A DNA stretch of 64,000 nt. Source: an uncultured Bacteroidota bacterium (GTDB lineage: Bacteria; Bacteroidota; Bacteroidia; Flavobacteriales; Flavobacteriaceae). The notes under the pieces are model-generated. The model was given only the letters and a program-made list of their open reading frames with translations. It ran no database searches and was not told the DNA's origin. The stretch's first letter is position 1. Every line of letters starts with the position of its first letter. Both the position numbers and the translations under genes were made by a program. Where the stretch lies: positions 1-64,000 of the forward strand of contig CACEKL010000003.1 of NCBI GenBank assembly GCA_902560025.1, written 5' to 3'. Shown here piece by piece: positions 35,095 through 45,739 of this stretch.

Positions 35095-36408
35095 TTACTT
35101 ATTGGACTTAATAAACTCAGAAACTGAGCTATTGTTGATTTCTTTATCTACAAAATATTTCTTAGCTCTTTTGATCTGATCTTTGTTAGCATTATTTTTA
35201 ATTAGAAGATTAATTAAGTGCATTTTCATATGTCCTTGCTGAATACCTGATGTAATTAATGATCTAACTGCAGCAAAATTTTGAGCAAGTCCAACACAAG
35301 CTATAATACTCATGAGATCTCTAGACGATGGACTGTCAAGTATTTGTAGTGATAGCTTAACTAGTGGGTGCAAATCAGTAATTCCTCCTACTGTCCCAAC
35401 TGATAGTGGAATCTTAATACTTATTCGAAACTTATTATCCAAAATTGTACATTCTGATAAACTCTCATATTTAGAGTTTAATGATGCATAGGAGTGAATA
35501 CCAGCTTCTACTGCCCTAAAATCATTTCCCGTGGCAATTAAAATTGCATCTATTCCATTCATAATTCCTTTATTATGAGTAACTGCTCTGTTGATATCAA
35601 CTTTAGCAATATCAAAAGCGTATTTCATTTTTTTTGCAAACTCTTCTGATTCAATACCCTCAATATCTATTAGATCCTTGATATCACATTCTGCATGGGC
35701 TTCAACAATACAATCTGGTGTGTAATTTGATAATATTGACATGATTATATTTATACTGTAACCACTTTTAATAAAATAATCATATTGTTTAGATAACTCG
35801 TCTATTTTTTTTGACATTGCTTCTAGACATGAATTAATAAAATTAGCTCCCATTGAATCTGAAGTATCAAAATCAATTGATAATTGGAAATAGTTTTCTA
35901 AATCACTTGTTTTATCAATAATATTTAACGCAGATATACCACCACCTCTTTTCTTCATATTCTTAGTGATATTGTCAGTGGATTTAAGTATATATTCTCT
36001 TTTATTATTTATAAACTCCTTAAGAGCTTCTTTATCTCCATTAAATGAAAGGTGTATATGCCCTCTTTTTGTAAAACTTTCAACTTTAGATTTAAATCCT
36101 CCTTTATCAAACCAGAATTTAGCTGCATTTGACAATGCAGCAACAACTGAACTTTCCTCTGTTACAAGTGGTATAGTGTAATTTTTATTATTTATTAAAA
36201 AGTTTGGTGATAAAGAATAAGGAAGGTAAAAGTTTGAAATACTGTTTTCAGAAAATGAATCATGTATAGCTTGGATATCTTTATTAGAATTTAAATAATT
36301 ATCAAGTATTGATCTAACTTGATTTGAATCATCAAACATTTTTTCACTTAACCAATGAATCTTTTCCTCCCTAGAAAGTTTTGAAAAACCAATTATTTTT
36401 TTTGGCAT
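35095..36408 (-). CDS. mvaA: Hydroxymethylglutaryl-CoA reductase, class II
   Basis: 437 aa. Forms mevalonate from HMG-CoA (or the reverse). Class II marks: the catalytic glutamate in PLVTEESSVVAALS (about residue 84), TSDSMGANFIN, the lysine in VTHNKGIMNGIDA (about 275), the aspartate in GNDFRAVEAG (about 293) and the histidine in QQGHMKMHLINLL near the C-terminus. With the GHMP kinase it supports a mevalonate route feeding quinones, lipid carriers and the carotenoids coded elsewhere in the window. Divergent from the peptide transporter. Confidence 0.95.
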   Translation of the reverse strand: MPKKIIGFSKLSREEKIHWLSEKMFDDSNQVRSILDNYLNSNKDIQAIHDSFSENSISNFYLPYSLSPNFLINNKNYTIPLVTEESSVVAALSNAAKFWFDKGGFKSKVESFTKRGHIHLSFNGDKEALKEFINNKREYILKSTDNITKNMKKRGGGISALNIIDKTSDLENYFQLSIDFDTSDSMGANFINSCLEAMSKKIDELSKQYDYFIKSGYSINIIMSILSNYTPDCIVEAHAECDIKDLIDIEGIESEEFAKKMKYAFDIAKVDINRAVTHNKGIMNGIDAILIATGNDFRAVEAGIHSYASLNSKYESLSECTILDNKFRISIKIPLSVGTVGGITDLHPLVKLSLQILDSPSSRDLMSIIACVGLAQNFAAVRSLITSGIQQGHMKMHLINLLIKNNANKDQIKRAKKYFVDKEINNSSVSEFIKSNK

Positions 36409-36472
36409 AATTTTCTTTTCTTTATGTAAATATAAGTGAAAACAAACTCAATATAATTTAAGGTATCTTACA

Positions 36473-38029
36473 ATGAATAATATTAATCTATTTAATGGAG
36501 ACGAAATAAATCAAAAAACAATTCTTGGCCACCCATCAGGACTTTTTACACTTTTTTTTACTGAAATGTGGGAAAGGTTTTCATATTATGGGATGCGTGC
36601 AATACTTGTTTTATTTCTAATCTCCTCAATTGATAATGAAGGATGGGGATGGGAAAGATCAGATGCCTTAGTATTATATGGCTGGTATACTGGGCTTGTG
36701 TATATTACTCCAATTTTTGGTGGACTAATTGCAGACAGATTCATTGGCTATAGGAAAGCTGTTGTCTATGGAGCTCTTCTTATGACACTTGGTCATGCAG
36801 CTATGGCCCTTGAGGTTTTTTATGATTTCTATTTATATGTTGGTTTAAGTCTTTTAATATTAGGAAATGGGCTATTCAAGCCAAATATAAGCTCAATAGT
36901 AGGCCAAATGTACAAAGATGATGGAAAAATCAAAGATGCTGCTTATACAATATTTTATATGGGAATTAATTCAGGTGCCTTTCTTGGAATTCTTCTCTGT
37001 GGCTATATTGGCGAAACTGTTAATTGGCATTATGGTTTTGGTTTAGCAGGAATCTTTATGTTATTTGGAATGCTTCAATTCCATTATGGACAGAATATTT
37101 TTGGATCAATTGGTTTAAAACCAAGTGAAAAAAAAGATGATAAAAATTTAGATGTTAAGGAAAATCAAGCTCCAAGGAAGACTATAGTTGATAGATTAAT
37201 TGTTATTGGAATTTTTTCTTTTGTAACTATATTTTTTTGGTGGGGATTTGAACAGGCAGGGGGAAGTATGACAATTTTTGCAAATGACTATACCAATAGA
37301 GATCTAATAGGAACAGGAGCACTAACTTTCAAGATTATAAACTCACTTCTAGTTATAGTCCCAATGATTATTTTAACAATAATTCTCTATTATCTATTTA
37401 ATAATACATTTCAGAAATATGCGATGTCTAATATATTCCTATCTATAAGTTTTATTATAATTTGGGGTATTATAATATGGATGTTGAATAGAGAATTTGT
37501 AAAGGATGCAACTGAAGTACCCGCATCATGGTTTGCTATTTTGAACTCTTTCTTTATAATTGTATTTGCACCAGTTCTTTCTAAAATTTGGCAATCAAAA
37601 TTTAATCCATCAGGACCTGTAAAGTTTGGAATTGGATTAATGCTTTTATCAATAGGATTTGCGATTCTCTCATATGGTTCTTTAAGCATTCCACTAGGAG
37701 CTTCTTCAGCCTCTCAAAGTATGATCTTTCTTATTCTTGCCTATCTATTTCATACATTAGGAGAGCTCTGTGTATCTCCTGTTGGACTTTCTTATGTTAG
37801 TAAATTAGCTCCACAAAAACTTGTTGGTTTAATGTTTGGAGTTTGGTTTGTAGCAAACTTTATTGCAAATCTAAGTGCAGGTTTTACAGGAAGTTATATA
37901 GATCCAATAGTTGAAGATTATGGAATGTCAGTTTTCTTCTTAATTTTTACAATTTTGCCTGCAGTTGTTGGATTGTTAATGATAGCTGCAAATAAAAAGA
38001 TTGTGAGTATGATGCATGGAATCAACTAA
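36473..38029 (+). CDS. Proton-dependent oligopeptide transporter (POT/PTR2 family)
   Basis: 518 aa with about 12-14 membrane helices. The signature E-x-x-E-R-F in FFTEMWERFSYYGMRAIL (about residues 30-48) couples peptide uptake to protons; GGLIADRFIGYRKAV and FYMGINSGAFLGILLCGYIG are further PTR2 marks. Likely imports di- and tripeptides. Single gene with its own promoter region. Its last 8 bases overlap the convergent lpxB gene. Confidence 0.93.
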   Translation: MNNINLFNGDEINQKTILGHPSGLFTLFFTEMWERFSYYGMRAILVLFLISSIDNEGWGWERSDALVLYGWYTGLVYITPIFGGLIADRFIGYRKAVVYGALLMTLGHAAMALEVFYDFYLYVGLSLLILGNGLFKPNISSIVGQMYKDDGKIKDAAYTIFYMGINSGAFLGILLCGYIGETVNWHYGFGLAGIFMLFGMLQFHYGQNIFGSIGLKPSEKKDDKNLDVKENQAPRKTIVDRLIVIGIFSFVTIFFWWGFEQAGGSMTIFANDYTNRDLIGTGALTFKIINSLLVIVPMIILTIILYYLFNNTFQKYAMSNIFLSISFIIIWGIIIWMLNREFVKDATEVPASWFAILNSFFIIVFAPVLSKIWQSKFNPSGPVKFGIGLMLLSIGFAILSYGSLSIPLGASSASQSMIFLILAYLFHTLGELCVSPVGLSYVSKLAPQKLVGLMFGVWFVANFIANLSAGFTGSYIDPIVEDYGMSVFFLIFTILPAVVGLLMIAANKKIVSMMHGIN

Positions 38030-39119
38030 TTATTGACGAAGCAATTTTCTTAGATGTATCTTTTACAGACAACAAATCAAAAATTTTAGAATATTCCTGT
38101 ATAATTTTTGATCTTGTTTCTTGCTCACAAAGCTTATTAAATTCAAAAGCAAGATTTTTCTTATTAAGGCCATATTGAATAAGTTCTTTAATAATATCCT
38201 TTTCTAGTATAATATTTACAAGAGATATATGTCTAAGCTTAACAAATAATTTACCAATAAAGTAACTAAGATCACTAGTCTTATAACAAACTAATTGAGG
38301 TACTTTAAAAAGAGAACATTCTAATGAAGCTGTACCGCTTGTTACAATTGCTGCAAAAGAATTAGTTAATAAGTCATATGTTTTATTATATATGATATAT
38401 AAATTAGAATATGCTGCTACATTATATAACTTAGGATCTACGTTATTGACACCCGCAATTACAAAATTGTAATTAGGATAATCACTTATTATAGATAAAA
38501 AAATTGGAAGCATAGTTTTAATTTCTTGAGTTCTACTACCTGGTAAAAATGCAATAACTGGTTTATTATTAGGGATATTATTATCACTGAAAAAACTATT
38601 ATTTGTTTTGTGTGAACTAATAGCCTCTATTAAAGGATGTCCAAAATAAAATGTATCCATATTATGCCTTTCATCATAATATTTCTTTTCAAATGGAAAA
38701 ATAACATATAGCTTATCCACACTTTTTTTTATCTTTTTTATACGACCTTCCTTCCATGCCCATATTTGAGGACTTATATAAAAGTAGTTATTGAACCCTT
38801 TTTTTTTAGCCCAATCACAAATTCTTAGATTAAAGCCAGGGTAATCGATATAAATTATTTTATCTGGATTAAATGCAAGTATATCCTTTTTGCAAAAACT
38901 TATGTTACTAAAGATTTTATCAAGATTTTTAATTACTTCATAAAATCCCATAAATGCAAGTTCACTAATATGCTTTACGATAGTTCCACCGCTTAAAATC
39001 ATCTTATCTCCACCCCAAAATCTAATTTCAGCATTTTTGTCTAGCGATTTTATCTCTGTAATTAAACGAGAACCATATAAATCTCCTGACGCTTCTCCAG
39101 CAATTATATAATATTTCAT
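38022..39119 (-). CDS. lpxB: Lipid-A-disaccharide synthase
   Basis: Glycosyltransferase (GT19) joining UDP-2,3-diacylglucosamine and lipid X in lipid A synthesis. 365 aa. Typical segments: YYIIAGEASGDLYGSRLI at the N-terminus, ELAFMGFYEVIKNL, IDYPGFNLRICDWAKKKG, YYISPQIWAWKEGRI, VIFPFEKKYYDE, IAFLPGSRTQEI and TSGTASLECSLFKVPQLVCY. It starts within the surE stop region (4-base overlap), so surE-lpxB form an operon. Confidence 0.95.
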   Translation of the reverse strand: MKYYIIAGEASGDLYGSRLITEIKSLDKNAEIRFWGGDKMILSGGTIVKHISELAFMGFYEVIKNLDKIFSNISFCKKDILAFNPDKIIYIDYPGFNLRICDWAKKKGFNNYFYISPQIWAWKEGRIKKIKKSVDKLYVIFPFEKKYYDERHNMDTFYFGHPLIEAISSHKTNNSFFSDNNIPNNKPVIAFLPGSRTQEIKTMLPIFLSIISDYPNYNFVIAGVNNVDPKLYNVAAYSNLYIIYNKTYDLLTNSFAAIVTSGTASLECSLFKVPQLVCYKTSDLSYFIGKLFVKLRHISLVNIILEKDIIKELIQYGLNKKNLAFEFNKLCEQETRSKIIQEYSKIFDLLSVKDTSKKIASSIIS

Positions 39120-39886
39120 TTAAAATCCCATTCGTTTAGATCTTGAATAGCATGGTGAGCAGTTAAATCAAATTCAACTGGTACAATTGAAATATAATTA
39201 TTCTTTAGAGCCCATTCATCTGTATCTTCTCCTTGATCTTTATTAACAAATTTTCCAGTTAACCAATAGTATTCTTGACCTAGAGGATTTTTTCTCTTAT
39301 CGAACTCTTCAACCCAATATGCTTTTGCTTGTCGACAAATTTTAACACCCTTAATATCAGATTTCTTTACTGCAGGGATGTTAACATTTAAAACAACTCC
39401 TTTTGGGATTCCATTATTTAATGCATTTAAGGTAATATTTCTAATAAAATCTTTAGATTGACTAAAGTCTGCATTCCAACTGTAATCTAAAAGAGAAAAA
39501 CCTATAGCAGGAACTCCTTCAATTCCAGCTTCAATAGCAGCGCTCATTGTTCCAGAATATATTACATTGATTGAAGAGTTGGAGCCATGATTAATTCCAG
39601 ATACACATAAATCAGGTTTCCTAGGCATTAATTCATTAATGGCTAATTTTACGCAATCAGCAGGTGTTCCAGAACAACTATACTCAATTATTTCAGAATT
39701 TTTTGGGGTAATTCTAGAAGAATGTAATGTTGAATTTATTGTTATGGCATGTCCCATTCCAGATTGTGGACTATCTGGAGCTACAACAATAACGTCTCCT
39801 ATATCTTTAACTACAGAGATTAAAGTTCTAATTCCGGGAGCATTTATTCCATCATCATTTGTAACTAAAATAAGTGGCCTTTTCAT
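39116..39886 (-). CDS. surE: 5'/3'-nucleotidase SurE
   Basis: Metal-dependent nucleotidase, 256 aa. The N-terminal metal site is ILVTNDDGINAPGI (Asp-Asp), followed by VVAPDSPQSGMGHAIT (Ser) and CVSGINHGSNSS (Asn). It precedes lpxB with a 4-base overlap, the standard order in this group. Divergent from the prc protease gene. Confidence 0.95.
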   Translation of the reverse strand: MKRPLILVTNDDGINAPGIRTLISVVKDIGDVIVVAPDSPQSGMGHAITINSTLHSSRITPKNSEIIEYSCSGTPADCVKLAINELMPRKPDLCVSGINHGSNSSINVIYSGTMSAAIEAGIEGVPAIGFSLLDYSWNADFSQSKDFIRNITLNALNNGIPKGVVLNVNIPAVKKSDIKGVKICRQAKAYWVEEFDKRKNPLGQEYYWLTGKFVNKDQGEDTDEWALKNNYISIVPVEFDLTAHHAIQDLNEWDFK

Positions 39887-39961
39887 TTATGATTATTTCA
39901 TGTAAATATATGAAAACGTTTTACTCTTTTAACTTTAACATAAACTTTGCTGTTATAAGGG

Positions 39962-39991
39962 TTTGCCTTAAATTTTTTTAAATTAATTTAG
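39962..39991 (+). promoter_or_regulatory. Candidate prc promoter close to the start codon
   Basis: TTTG (39962-39965), 18 bases, then TAATTTAG (39984-39991), one mismatch from TAnnTTTG. The element ends only 4 bases before the ATG, so the transcript would have almost no leader. Confidence 0.4.
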
Positions 39992-39995
39992 CATT

Positions 39996-42137
39996 ATGAT
40001 TTTAAGGATTTTCGGGTTAGTTGTATCAGGTATAATTTCACTTGTAATTTATTTTGAAGTCTCAAATTTTAAATTTTCAAGTGACGAACCAAATAAAGAT
40101 AGATTATTAGTTGATCTTGTTTCTTATGTTTTAGATAAGTTACATTATGATCCGAAAATAATCAATGATGATTTTTCAATAAAAGTATATGATGAATTTA
40201 TTGAAGCTATAGATTCTCAAAAAAGATTCTTGCTTGAGTCAGATATTGAGATGTTGTCAAAGTATAGACTCCTTATAGATGACCAGATAAACTCCTCAGA
40301 TATAACATTTTTTAACACTGCTTACGAAGCATTAATAAATAGAATTTCTGAGGTTGAAGAATTTTATGAGGAAATCCTTGATGAACCCTTCAACTTTAAT
40401 ATTGATGAAGAGATTAATCTTGACTATGAAAATTTAAACTATGCACTAAACCTTAATGATTTAAAAAATCTTTGGAGGAAAAGATTAAAGTTATCTGCTC
40501 TTGATGCATATGCTGCAAAAAAAGAAATAAATGATGACAAAAGTGATTCAGAAAATAGACAAACCAAAACAGACGAAGAAATTGAAAATGAATCTAGGTC
40601 TTCAATTAAAGATAACCTTAAAGATTTTTTCCAATTTAATAGTGAACTAGAAAGATCTGATTGGTTCTCGATTTATCTCAACTCTATTGTTACTCAATAT
40701 GATCCTCATACTACTTATTTAGCACCTGAGGCTAAGGAGGTTTTTGATCAAAATATTTCTGGAAAGTTTCAAGGAATTGGTGCACGATTATCAAAAACTA
40801 AACAACAAGTTGAAATTGTAGAGATAATTATTGGTGGCCCAGTTTGGAGAGACAACCTATTAAACGTTGGGGATATAATAATCTCTGTAGCTCAGTCAGA
40901 GGATGAAGAACCAACCGAAATATCCTTGATGAAATTAACTGATGCAACTGATCTTATAAAAGGTGAAAAAGGAACAAAAGTTTATTTAACAGTTAAAAGA
41001 GTTGATGGTGGAGTAGAACAGGTAGTTGTTACTAGAGACGTTGTTGAACTTGAAGAAACTTATGCAAAATCCTCAATAATAAACGATGATCTCTCAAAAT
41101 ATGGATTAATAAATCTGCCTAGATTTTATGTTGATTTTGATGATTATGGTGAGAGAAATGCTGCGACTGATTTAAAAAAAGAAATAATAAATCTTAAATC
41201 CAAAGGTATTAATGGATTGATTTTAGATCTAAGAAATAATGGAGGTGGATCTCTTAAAACTGTAGTTGACATTACAGGATTTTTTATTGAAAAAGGTCCT
41301 GTTGTACAAGTTAAAAGCATAGGTGGTAGAAAAGAGGTTTTAAGAGATAATGATCCTTCCATATTGTGGGACGGTCCACTTGTTGTATTAGTTAATGAAT
41401 TTTCTGCTTCTGCATCTGAAATTCTTGCTGCAGCACTCCAAGACTATAACAGAGCTGTTATTTTAGGGAGTAAACAAACATATGGAAAAGGAACTGTTCA
41501 GAATATTGTTGATTTAAACAATGTTATTTCAGGAAACACCTATGGTGATTTAGGGTCTCTTAAAATTACAACTGATAAATTTTATAGGGTCAACGGTGGA
41601 TCTACTCAGTTAGAAGGGGTAAAGAGTGATATAATATTTCCTAATAGATATTCTTATATAGATATAGGAGAAAAAGATTTAGAAAATCCACTAGGTTGGG
41701 ATAAAATTGATCCAGCTAGGTATAATAATTCAGTTAAGATATTTAACTATTCAAAGATTATTTCTGATAGTAAAGAGAGAATAAATAATAATGAATATTT
41801 TGCTTTAATTGATGAACACGCGTCCTGGATTAAATCTCAACAAGATGATAAGATAGTTTCTCTAGACTATCTTACCTATAAAGGTGACTTAGAAAGTTCA
41901 AAATCTCAGAATAATAAATTAAAACGTATCGAAGAATTTGAATCACCTTATATATTTCAATGGAATAATACTAATGACAAAGAAGATAATTCATACAATG
42001 ATGATATAAAAGAAAAAAGAGATAGATGGATTGAGTCTCTAAAAAAAGATATTTATGTCAATGAAGCAATGAATCTCCTAAGGGATCTGTCTTCTATAAA
42101 ATCAAATGAAATTTTGTCTCAAATAAATATTGATTAA
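39996..42137 (+). CDS. prc: Carboxy-terminal processing (tail-specific) protease, S41
   Basis: 713 aa. An N-terminal membrane or signal segment (about residues 4-22) is followed by a helical region, a PDZ domain (about 255-350) and the S41 protease core. The Ser-Lys dyad lies in VNEFSASASEILAAAL (about 466-480) and in SKQTYGKGTVQNI (Lys about 498). GLILDLRNNGGGSL and GGSTQLEGVKSDIIFP are typical Prc/Tsp marks. It likely trims periplasmic proteins and envelope enzymes. The stop overlaps the rodA end by 4 bases. Confidence 0.93.
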   Translation: MILRIFGLVVSGIISLVIYFEVSNFKFSSDEPNKDRLLVDLVSYVLDKLHYDPKIINDDFSIKVYDEFIEAIDSQKRFLLESDIEMLSKYRLLIDDQINSSDITFFNTAYEALINRISEVEEFYEEILDEPFNFNIDEEINLDYENLNYALNLNDLKNLWRKRLKLSALDAYAAKKEINDDKSDSENRQTKTDEEIENESRSSIKDNLKDFFQFNSELERSDWFSIYLNSIVTQYDPHTTYLAPEAKEVFDQNISGKFQGIGARLSKTKQQVEIVEIIIGGPVWRDNLLNVGDIIISVAQSEDEEPTEISLMKLTDATDLIKGEKGTKVYLTVKRVDGGVEQVVVTRDVVELEETYAKSSIINDDLSKYGLINLPRFYVDFDDYGERNAATDLKKEIINLKSKGINGLILDLRNNGGGSLKTVVDITGFFIEKGPVVQVKSIGGRKEVLRDNDPSILWDGPLVVLVNEFSASASEILAAALQDYNRAVILGSKQTYGKGTVQNIVDLNNVISGNTYGDLGSLKITTDKFYRVNGGSTQLEGVKSDIIFPNRYSYIDIGEKDLENPLGWDKIDPARYNNSVKIFNYSKIISDSKERINNNEYFALIDEHASWIKSQQDDKIVSLDYLTYKGDLESSKSQNNKLKRIEEFESPYIFQWNNTNDKEDNSYNDDIKEKRDRWIESLKKDIYVNEAMNLLRDLSSIKSNEILSQINID

Positions 42138-43393
42138 CTTTCTTTTAATCTACTCGAGTCAAAGTTTAAATAAACAAAGAACATTAGACTAAATATCAAC
42201 AGACTTGATCCACCATAACTTATAAAGGGTAGGGGAATACCAATTGATGGAATTAATCCAATTGACATACCAACATTTAGAAAAAAGTGGAAAAAAATTA
42301 GGCTTGCAAAACAATAGGAATAAATACGCCTAAAATGGTTTGGTTGCTTGTCTGCTCTAGTAATAATTCGAATTATTAGAAATGAAAAAATTACAATAGT
42401 AGAGAGGGTACCAATAAATCCCCATTCTTCTCCAATTGTACTGAAAATAAAATCAGTATGTTGTCTTGGAACAAAATTCCCTTTGGTTTGAGTACCTTCT
42501 AAAAAACCAGTGCCAAAAAATCCACCATTACTTAATGCAATTTTAGATTGATTAATATTATACCCAATTCCACTAGTATCTATCTCTTTTCCGAGGACTA
42601 AATTTATTCTATCTCTATGCCTCTGCTCCAAGACATTCTCAAATAAATAATTAGTTGAGAAGGAAACAGAAATTAATATGAAAAATGAAAATATATATTT
42701 AAGTAATGAAATTTTAATTTTTTTATTTCTTAAATAAATTAAATACGTTAAAAAAATTATTGTTAGTATGGCTATGCTTACATGAAAATTAAATATTAAT
42801 GTCAGTAATAAAGTTGAAATAATATATAATCCAAAATAAAAATAATTAAGATTTAATCCTTCTCGAATAATTGGAAATATAAAAGCTAAAAAAATTAATG
42901 CTGAACCAGGGTCAGGTTGAATTGTAGTTAAAATTAGAGGTACTAGTATAATTATCAATACAATTAATATATCTCTGTTTCTCTTTAAATCTGTCTGAAT
43001 AATACTTAAAAATTTTGATAAAAATAAAGCTGTCCCGAATTTTGCAAGTTCACTTGGTTGAAAACTTATTGGGCCAAGCGTATACCATGATCTTGCTCCC
43101 CCTCTTTCAACACCAAAAACAAATAGACCAAGCAAAAGTATTATTGATAAAAAATAAACTATAGATGCAGAATTATCAAAAAACTTATTTCTTGTAAAAA
43201 GTATAAATATGAATACAACAAGAGACAGAAAAAAAAATATGACTTGCTTTCCAACTATAGAGCTCAAATCAAACAAACTCGCAGAAGATCCATTGAAACT
43301 GGAGGAATAGATATTAATTATACCAAATGATACCAGACCAATATATAAAGCAATTGAAACTAAATCGTACTTTAATATACTCAGTCTATTCAT
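42134..43393 (-). CDS. rodA: Rod-shape SEDS glycosyltransferase RodA
   Basis: 419 aa, about 10 membrane helices, SEDS family peptidoglycan polymerase of the elongasome. Motifs: ARSWYTLGPISFQPSELAKF, TTIQPDPGSALIF, and near the C-terminus PRQHTDFIFSTIGEEWGF and PSIGIPLPFISYGGSSLL. It pairs with the transpeptidase MrdA, whose gene precedes it with an 8-base overlap. Last gene of the mreBCD-mrdA-rodA operon; convergent with prc. Confidence 0.95.
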   Translation of the reverse strand: MNRLSILKYDLVSIALYIGLVSFGIINIYSSSFNGSSASLFDLSSIVGKQVIFFFLSLVVFIFILFTRNKFFDNSASIVYFLSIILLLGLFVFGVERGGARSWYTLGPISFQPSELAKFGTALFLSKFLSIIQTDLKRNRDILIVLIIILVPLILTTIQPDPGSALIFLAFIFPIIREGLNLNYFYFGLYIISTLLLTLIFNFHVSIAILTIIFLTYLIYLRNKKIKISLLKYIFSFFILISVSFSTNYLFENVLEQRHRDRINLVLGKEIDTSGIGYNINQSKIALSNGGFFGTGFLEGTQTKGNFVPRQHTDFIFSTIGEEWGFIGTLSTIVIFSFLIIRIITRADKQPNHFRRIYSYCFASLIFFHFFLNVGMSIGLIPSIGIPLPFISYGGSSLLIFSLMFFVYLNFDSSRLKES

Positions 43394-45236
43394 TTATTGT
43401 AAAATTTTGAAATTTATATGGCTTTTCATACTCAGCTAAAAGGCTACCATTTATCATTCTACTCTCTAGCCATTTTCTTTCAACATTTCCAGTTAAATAT
43501 TTTTCTATAATAAGGCTGGCAATAGGAGCAGCCCATCTACTTCCCCAATATCCATTTTCAACAAAAACTGAAACAACAATTTTTGGATCCTCTGCAGGTG
43601 CAAAAGCTATAAAAGTTGAATGATCAGTTAGTTGTTTTTTTTCTCCTTCAATTAATATAAAGTTTTCTACAGTACCAGTTTTTCCGGCTACATTAATATT
43701 TTTAATTTTAGCAATTCTTGCCGTACCTCTCTCCACAACATCAACCATACCATTAATTACTACCTCGAAGTTTTCTTTATCAATAGATGTGAGATTTTTT
43801 TCCAAACTAATATTTGCCTGATTATTAATTTTTTTTACAAAATGAGGTTTATAAAAAAATCCTCGATTTGCAATAGCAGATGCAAAGTTGGCCATTTGAA
43901 TAGGAGTTGTCAAAATTTCACCTTGACCAATAGAATTTGATATTGTTGTTGAGGCGCTCCATCGATTATTTCCATAAAATCTATTGTAATAGTTTGACTC
44001 TGGAATAAAACCTTTTTTTCCAATAGATAAATCATATCCAAGATAATCTCCAAGACCAAAACTCTTAATATGCTTACTCCAACTATCTAAACCTAGGCTA
44101 GGTGTATCATACTTGTCAATTATCATTTTGTAAGTTTTGGCAAAATATGTATTACATGAGTTATAAATACCTTTTCTTAAATTACTGATTGTGCCAAATT
44201 TGTTATGACAAGCCATAAAAGCGTTTCTAGCATAATAATGACCTGCATTGCATGTAAAAGTCGTGTTTTCGTCAATTACTCCCTCTTGTAGTCCAATTAA
44301 CGCATTAAGTATTTTCATCGGAGACCCAGGGGAGTATTGAGCTTGCAAGGCTCTATCGAATAAGGGCTTGTTTATTGTATCTTTTAATAAGCTTTGAAAA
44401 TTAACACTTCTATTTTGACCTATAAATTGATTAGACTGGTATGTTGGAGCACTAACTAATGTAAGTACCTCTCCAGAAGATGGCTCAATTGCAACAATTC
44501 CTCCTTTCTTATTTTTTAATAAACTTTCAGCATATTCTTGAAGCTTAATATCAATAGTTAAAGTAATATTATCAGCCTTTTTTGGCGGTATATCCTTTTT
44601 TGAATCATTATACGGGCCTATAATTCTATTAAATCTATCTTTCTGAAAATATCTCTTACCCTTCACTCCTCTTAATCTATCTTCATAGTAACTTTCAATA
44701 CCCTGCTTACCTATCATCTCTCCTTTCTCATAATATGGATTAGAGATTATATCATTTTGATCAACCTCACCTGTATAACCGATAACATTACTAGCAAAAG
44801 GTCTTATATAATCTCTTACAGAGTTTTTTCTAAGATAAAATCCATCAAATAGCCATATTTTTTCTTGTAAATAAGCATTTTTTTCTTTTGAAATCTGAGA
44901 TTGGATGACAGAAGGTAGTTTTGTTGAATATTTTATTGAGGATGATATTCGTTCAGATAATTCATTTTTTTCAATACCAATTAAATTTGACAATTGAACT
45001 GTATCAAATTCAACTGTATTTTCAGGTATAACAATCAACTCATACATTGGTTGATTCGCTACTAATAATTCACCGTTTCTATCAAAAATTAAACCCCTTT
45101 CTGGATATACTGAAATTTCTTGTATTGCAAAATCTCTATCAAACGAATCTCCAGAAAGCTGAAGAGAAGCAAGCTGAATAACAAAAACTACAGAGCTAAA
45201 TACAGTAATCCAAATTAAGAGATTCTTTCTTATCAT
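43386..45236 (-). CDS. mrdA: Penicillin-binding protein 2 (elongation transpeptidase)
   Basis: 616 aa. One N-terminal membrane segment (about residues 8-24), a pedestal domain starting YPERGLIFDRNGELLVANQP, and a transpeptidase domain with SPGSPMKIL (active serine in SxxK, about 306), YNSCNTYFA (SxN, about 360) and GKTGTVENF (KTG, about 519). Crosslinks peptidoglycan during lateral growth together with RodA. Lies 2 bases after mreD and overlaps rodA by 8 bases. Confidence 0.96.
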   Translation of the reverse strand: MIRKNLLIWITVFSSVVFVIQLASLQLSGDSFDRDFAIQEISVYPERGLIFDRNGELLVANQPMYELIVIPENTVEFDTVQLSNLIGIEKNELSERISSSIKYSTKLPSVIQSQISKEKNAYLQEKIWLFDGFYLRKNSVRDYIRPFASNVIGYTGEVDQNDIISNPYYEKGEMIGKQGIESYYEDRLRGVKGKRYFQKDRFNRIIGPYNDSKKDIPPKKADNITLTIDIKLQEYAESLLKNKKGGIVAIEPSSGEVLTLVSAPTYQSNQFIGQNRSVNFQSLLKDTINKPLFDRALQAQYSPGSPMKILNALIGLQEGVIDENTTFTCNAGHYYARNAFMACHNKFGTISNLRKGIYNSCNTYFAKTYKMIIDKYDTPSLGLDSWSKHIKSFGLGDYLGYDLSIGKKGFIPESNYYNRFYGNNRWSASTTISNSIGQGEILTTPIQMANFASAIANRGFFYKPHFVKKINNQANISLEKNLTSIDKENFEVVINGMVDVVERGTARIAKIKNINVAGKTGTVENFILIEGEKKQLTDHSTFIAFAPAEDPKIVVSVFVENGYWGSRWAAPIASLIIEKYLTGNVERKWLESRMINGSLLAEYEKPYKFQNFTINE

Positions 45237-45238
45237 TT

Positions 45239-45739
45239 TTATTTATCGAAAATTAACTTAGAGATAATCCAAATAATTATAAAGTTAATAATTGAATTAA
45301 TAAGAGTATATAAAAATATAGTTAATGTAAATTCGAATTTAAAAAAGATTAAAGAAAAATAAATTAATGAATGAAGAAATATGATAAGAAAGAAATATGT
45401 TACTCTGTTTGTTAGTTGAGTACCCCTTATCATCGCTAATGGTAATGTAGAGTTTACTCCAAATGAGTATTTCTCTATTCTTTCTCTCAAATAACATACT
45501 GTAATTGAAGCCAGGGTATGAGCACCATAGGTTTGCAATGATAAATCAATTATTAGTCCGACTAAAAATCCAAATAGTATTAAGTATGTTTTATTATAAG
45601 TTGTTTTATAAAGTATGAATAAAGAAACATATATAAAGGTATCTACAGTTCCAAATAGATTCATATGATTAAAAATCAATAGTTGAGATAATACAATTAC
45701 TAATGAAAGAATTATTTCTTTGGCTAATTCTCTATTCAT
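45239..45739 (-). CDS. mreD: Rod shape-determining protein MreD
   Basis: 166 aa, five or six hydrophobic helices, basic and poorly conserved as is usual for MreD. Identity rests on size, topology, the segment FLVGLIIDLSLQTYGAHTLA, and its place between mreC (8-base overlap) and mrdA. Confidence 0.9.
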   Translation of the reverse strand: MNRELAKEIILSLVIVLSQLLIFNHMNLFGTVDTFIYVSLFILYKTTYNKTYLILFGFLVGLIIDLSLQTYGAHTLASITVCYLRERIEKYSFGVNSTLPLAMIRGTQLTNRVTYFFLIIFLHSLIYFSLIFFKFEFTLTIFLYTLINSIINFIIIWIISKLIFDK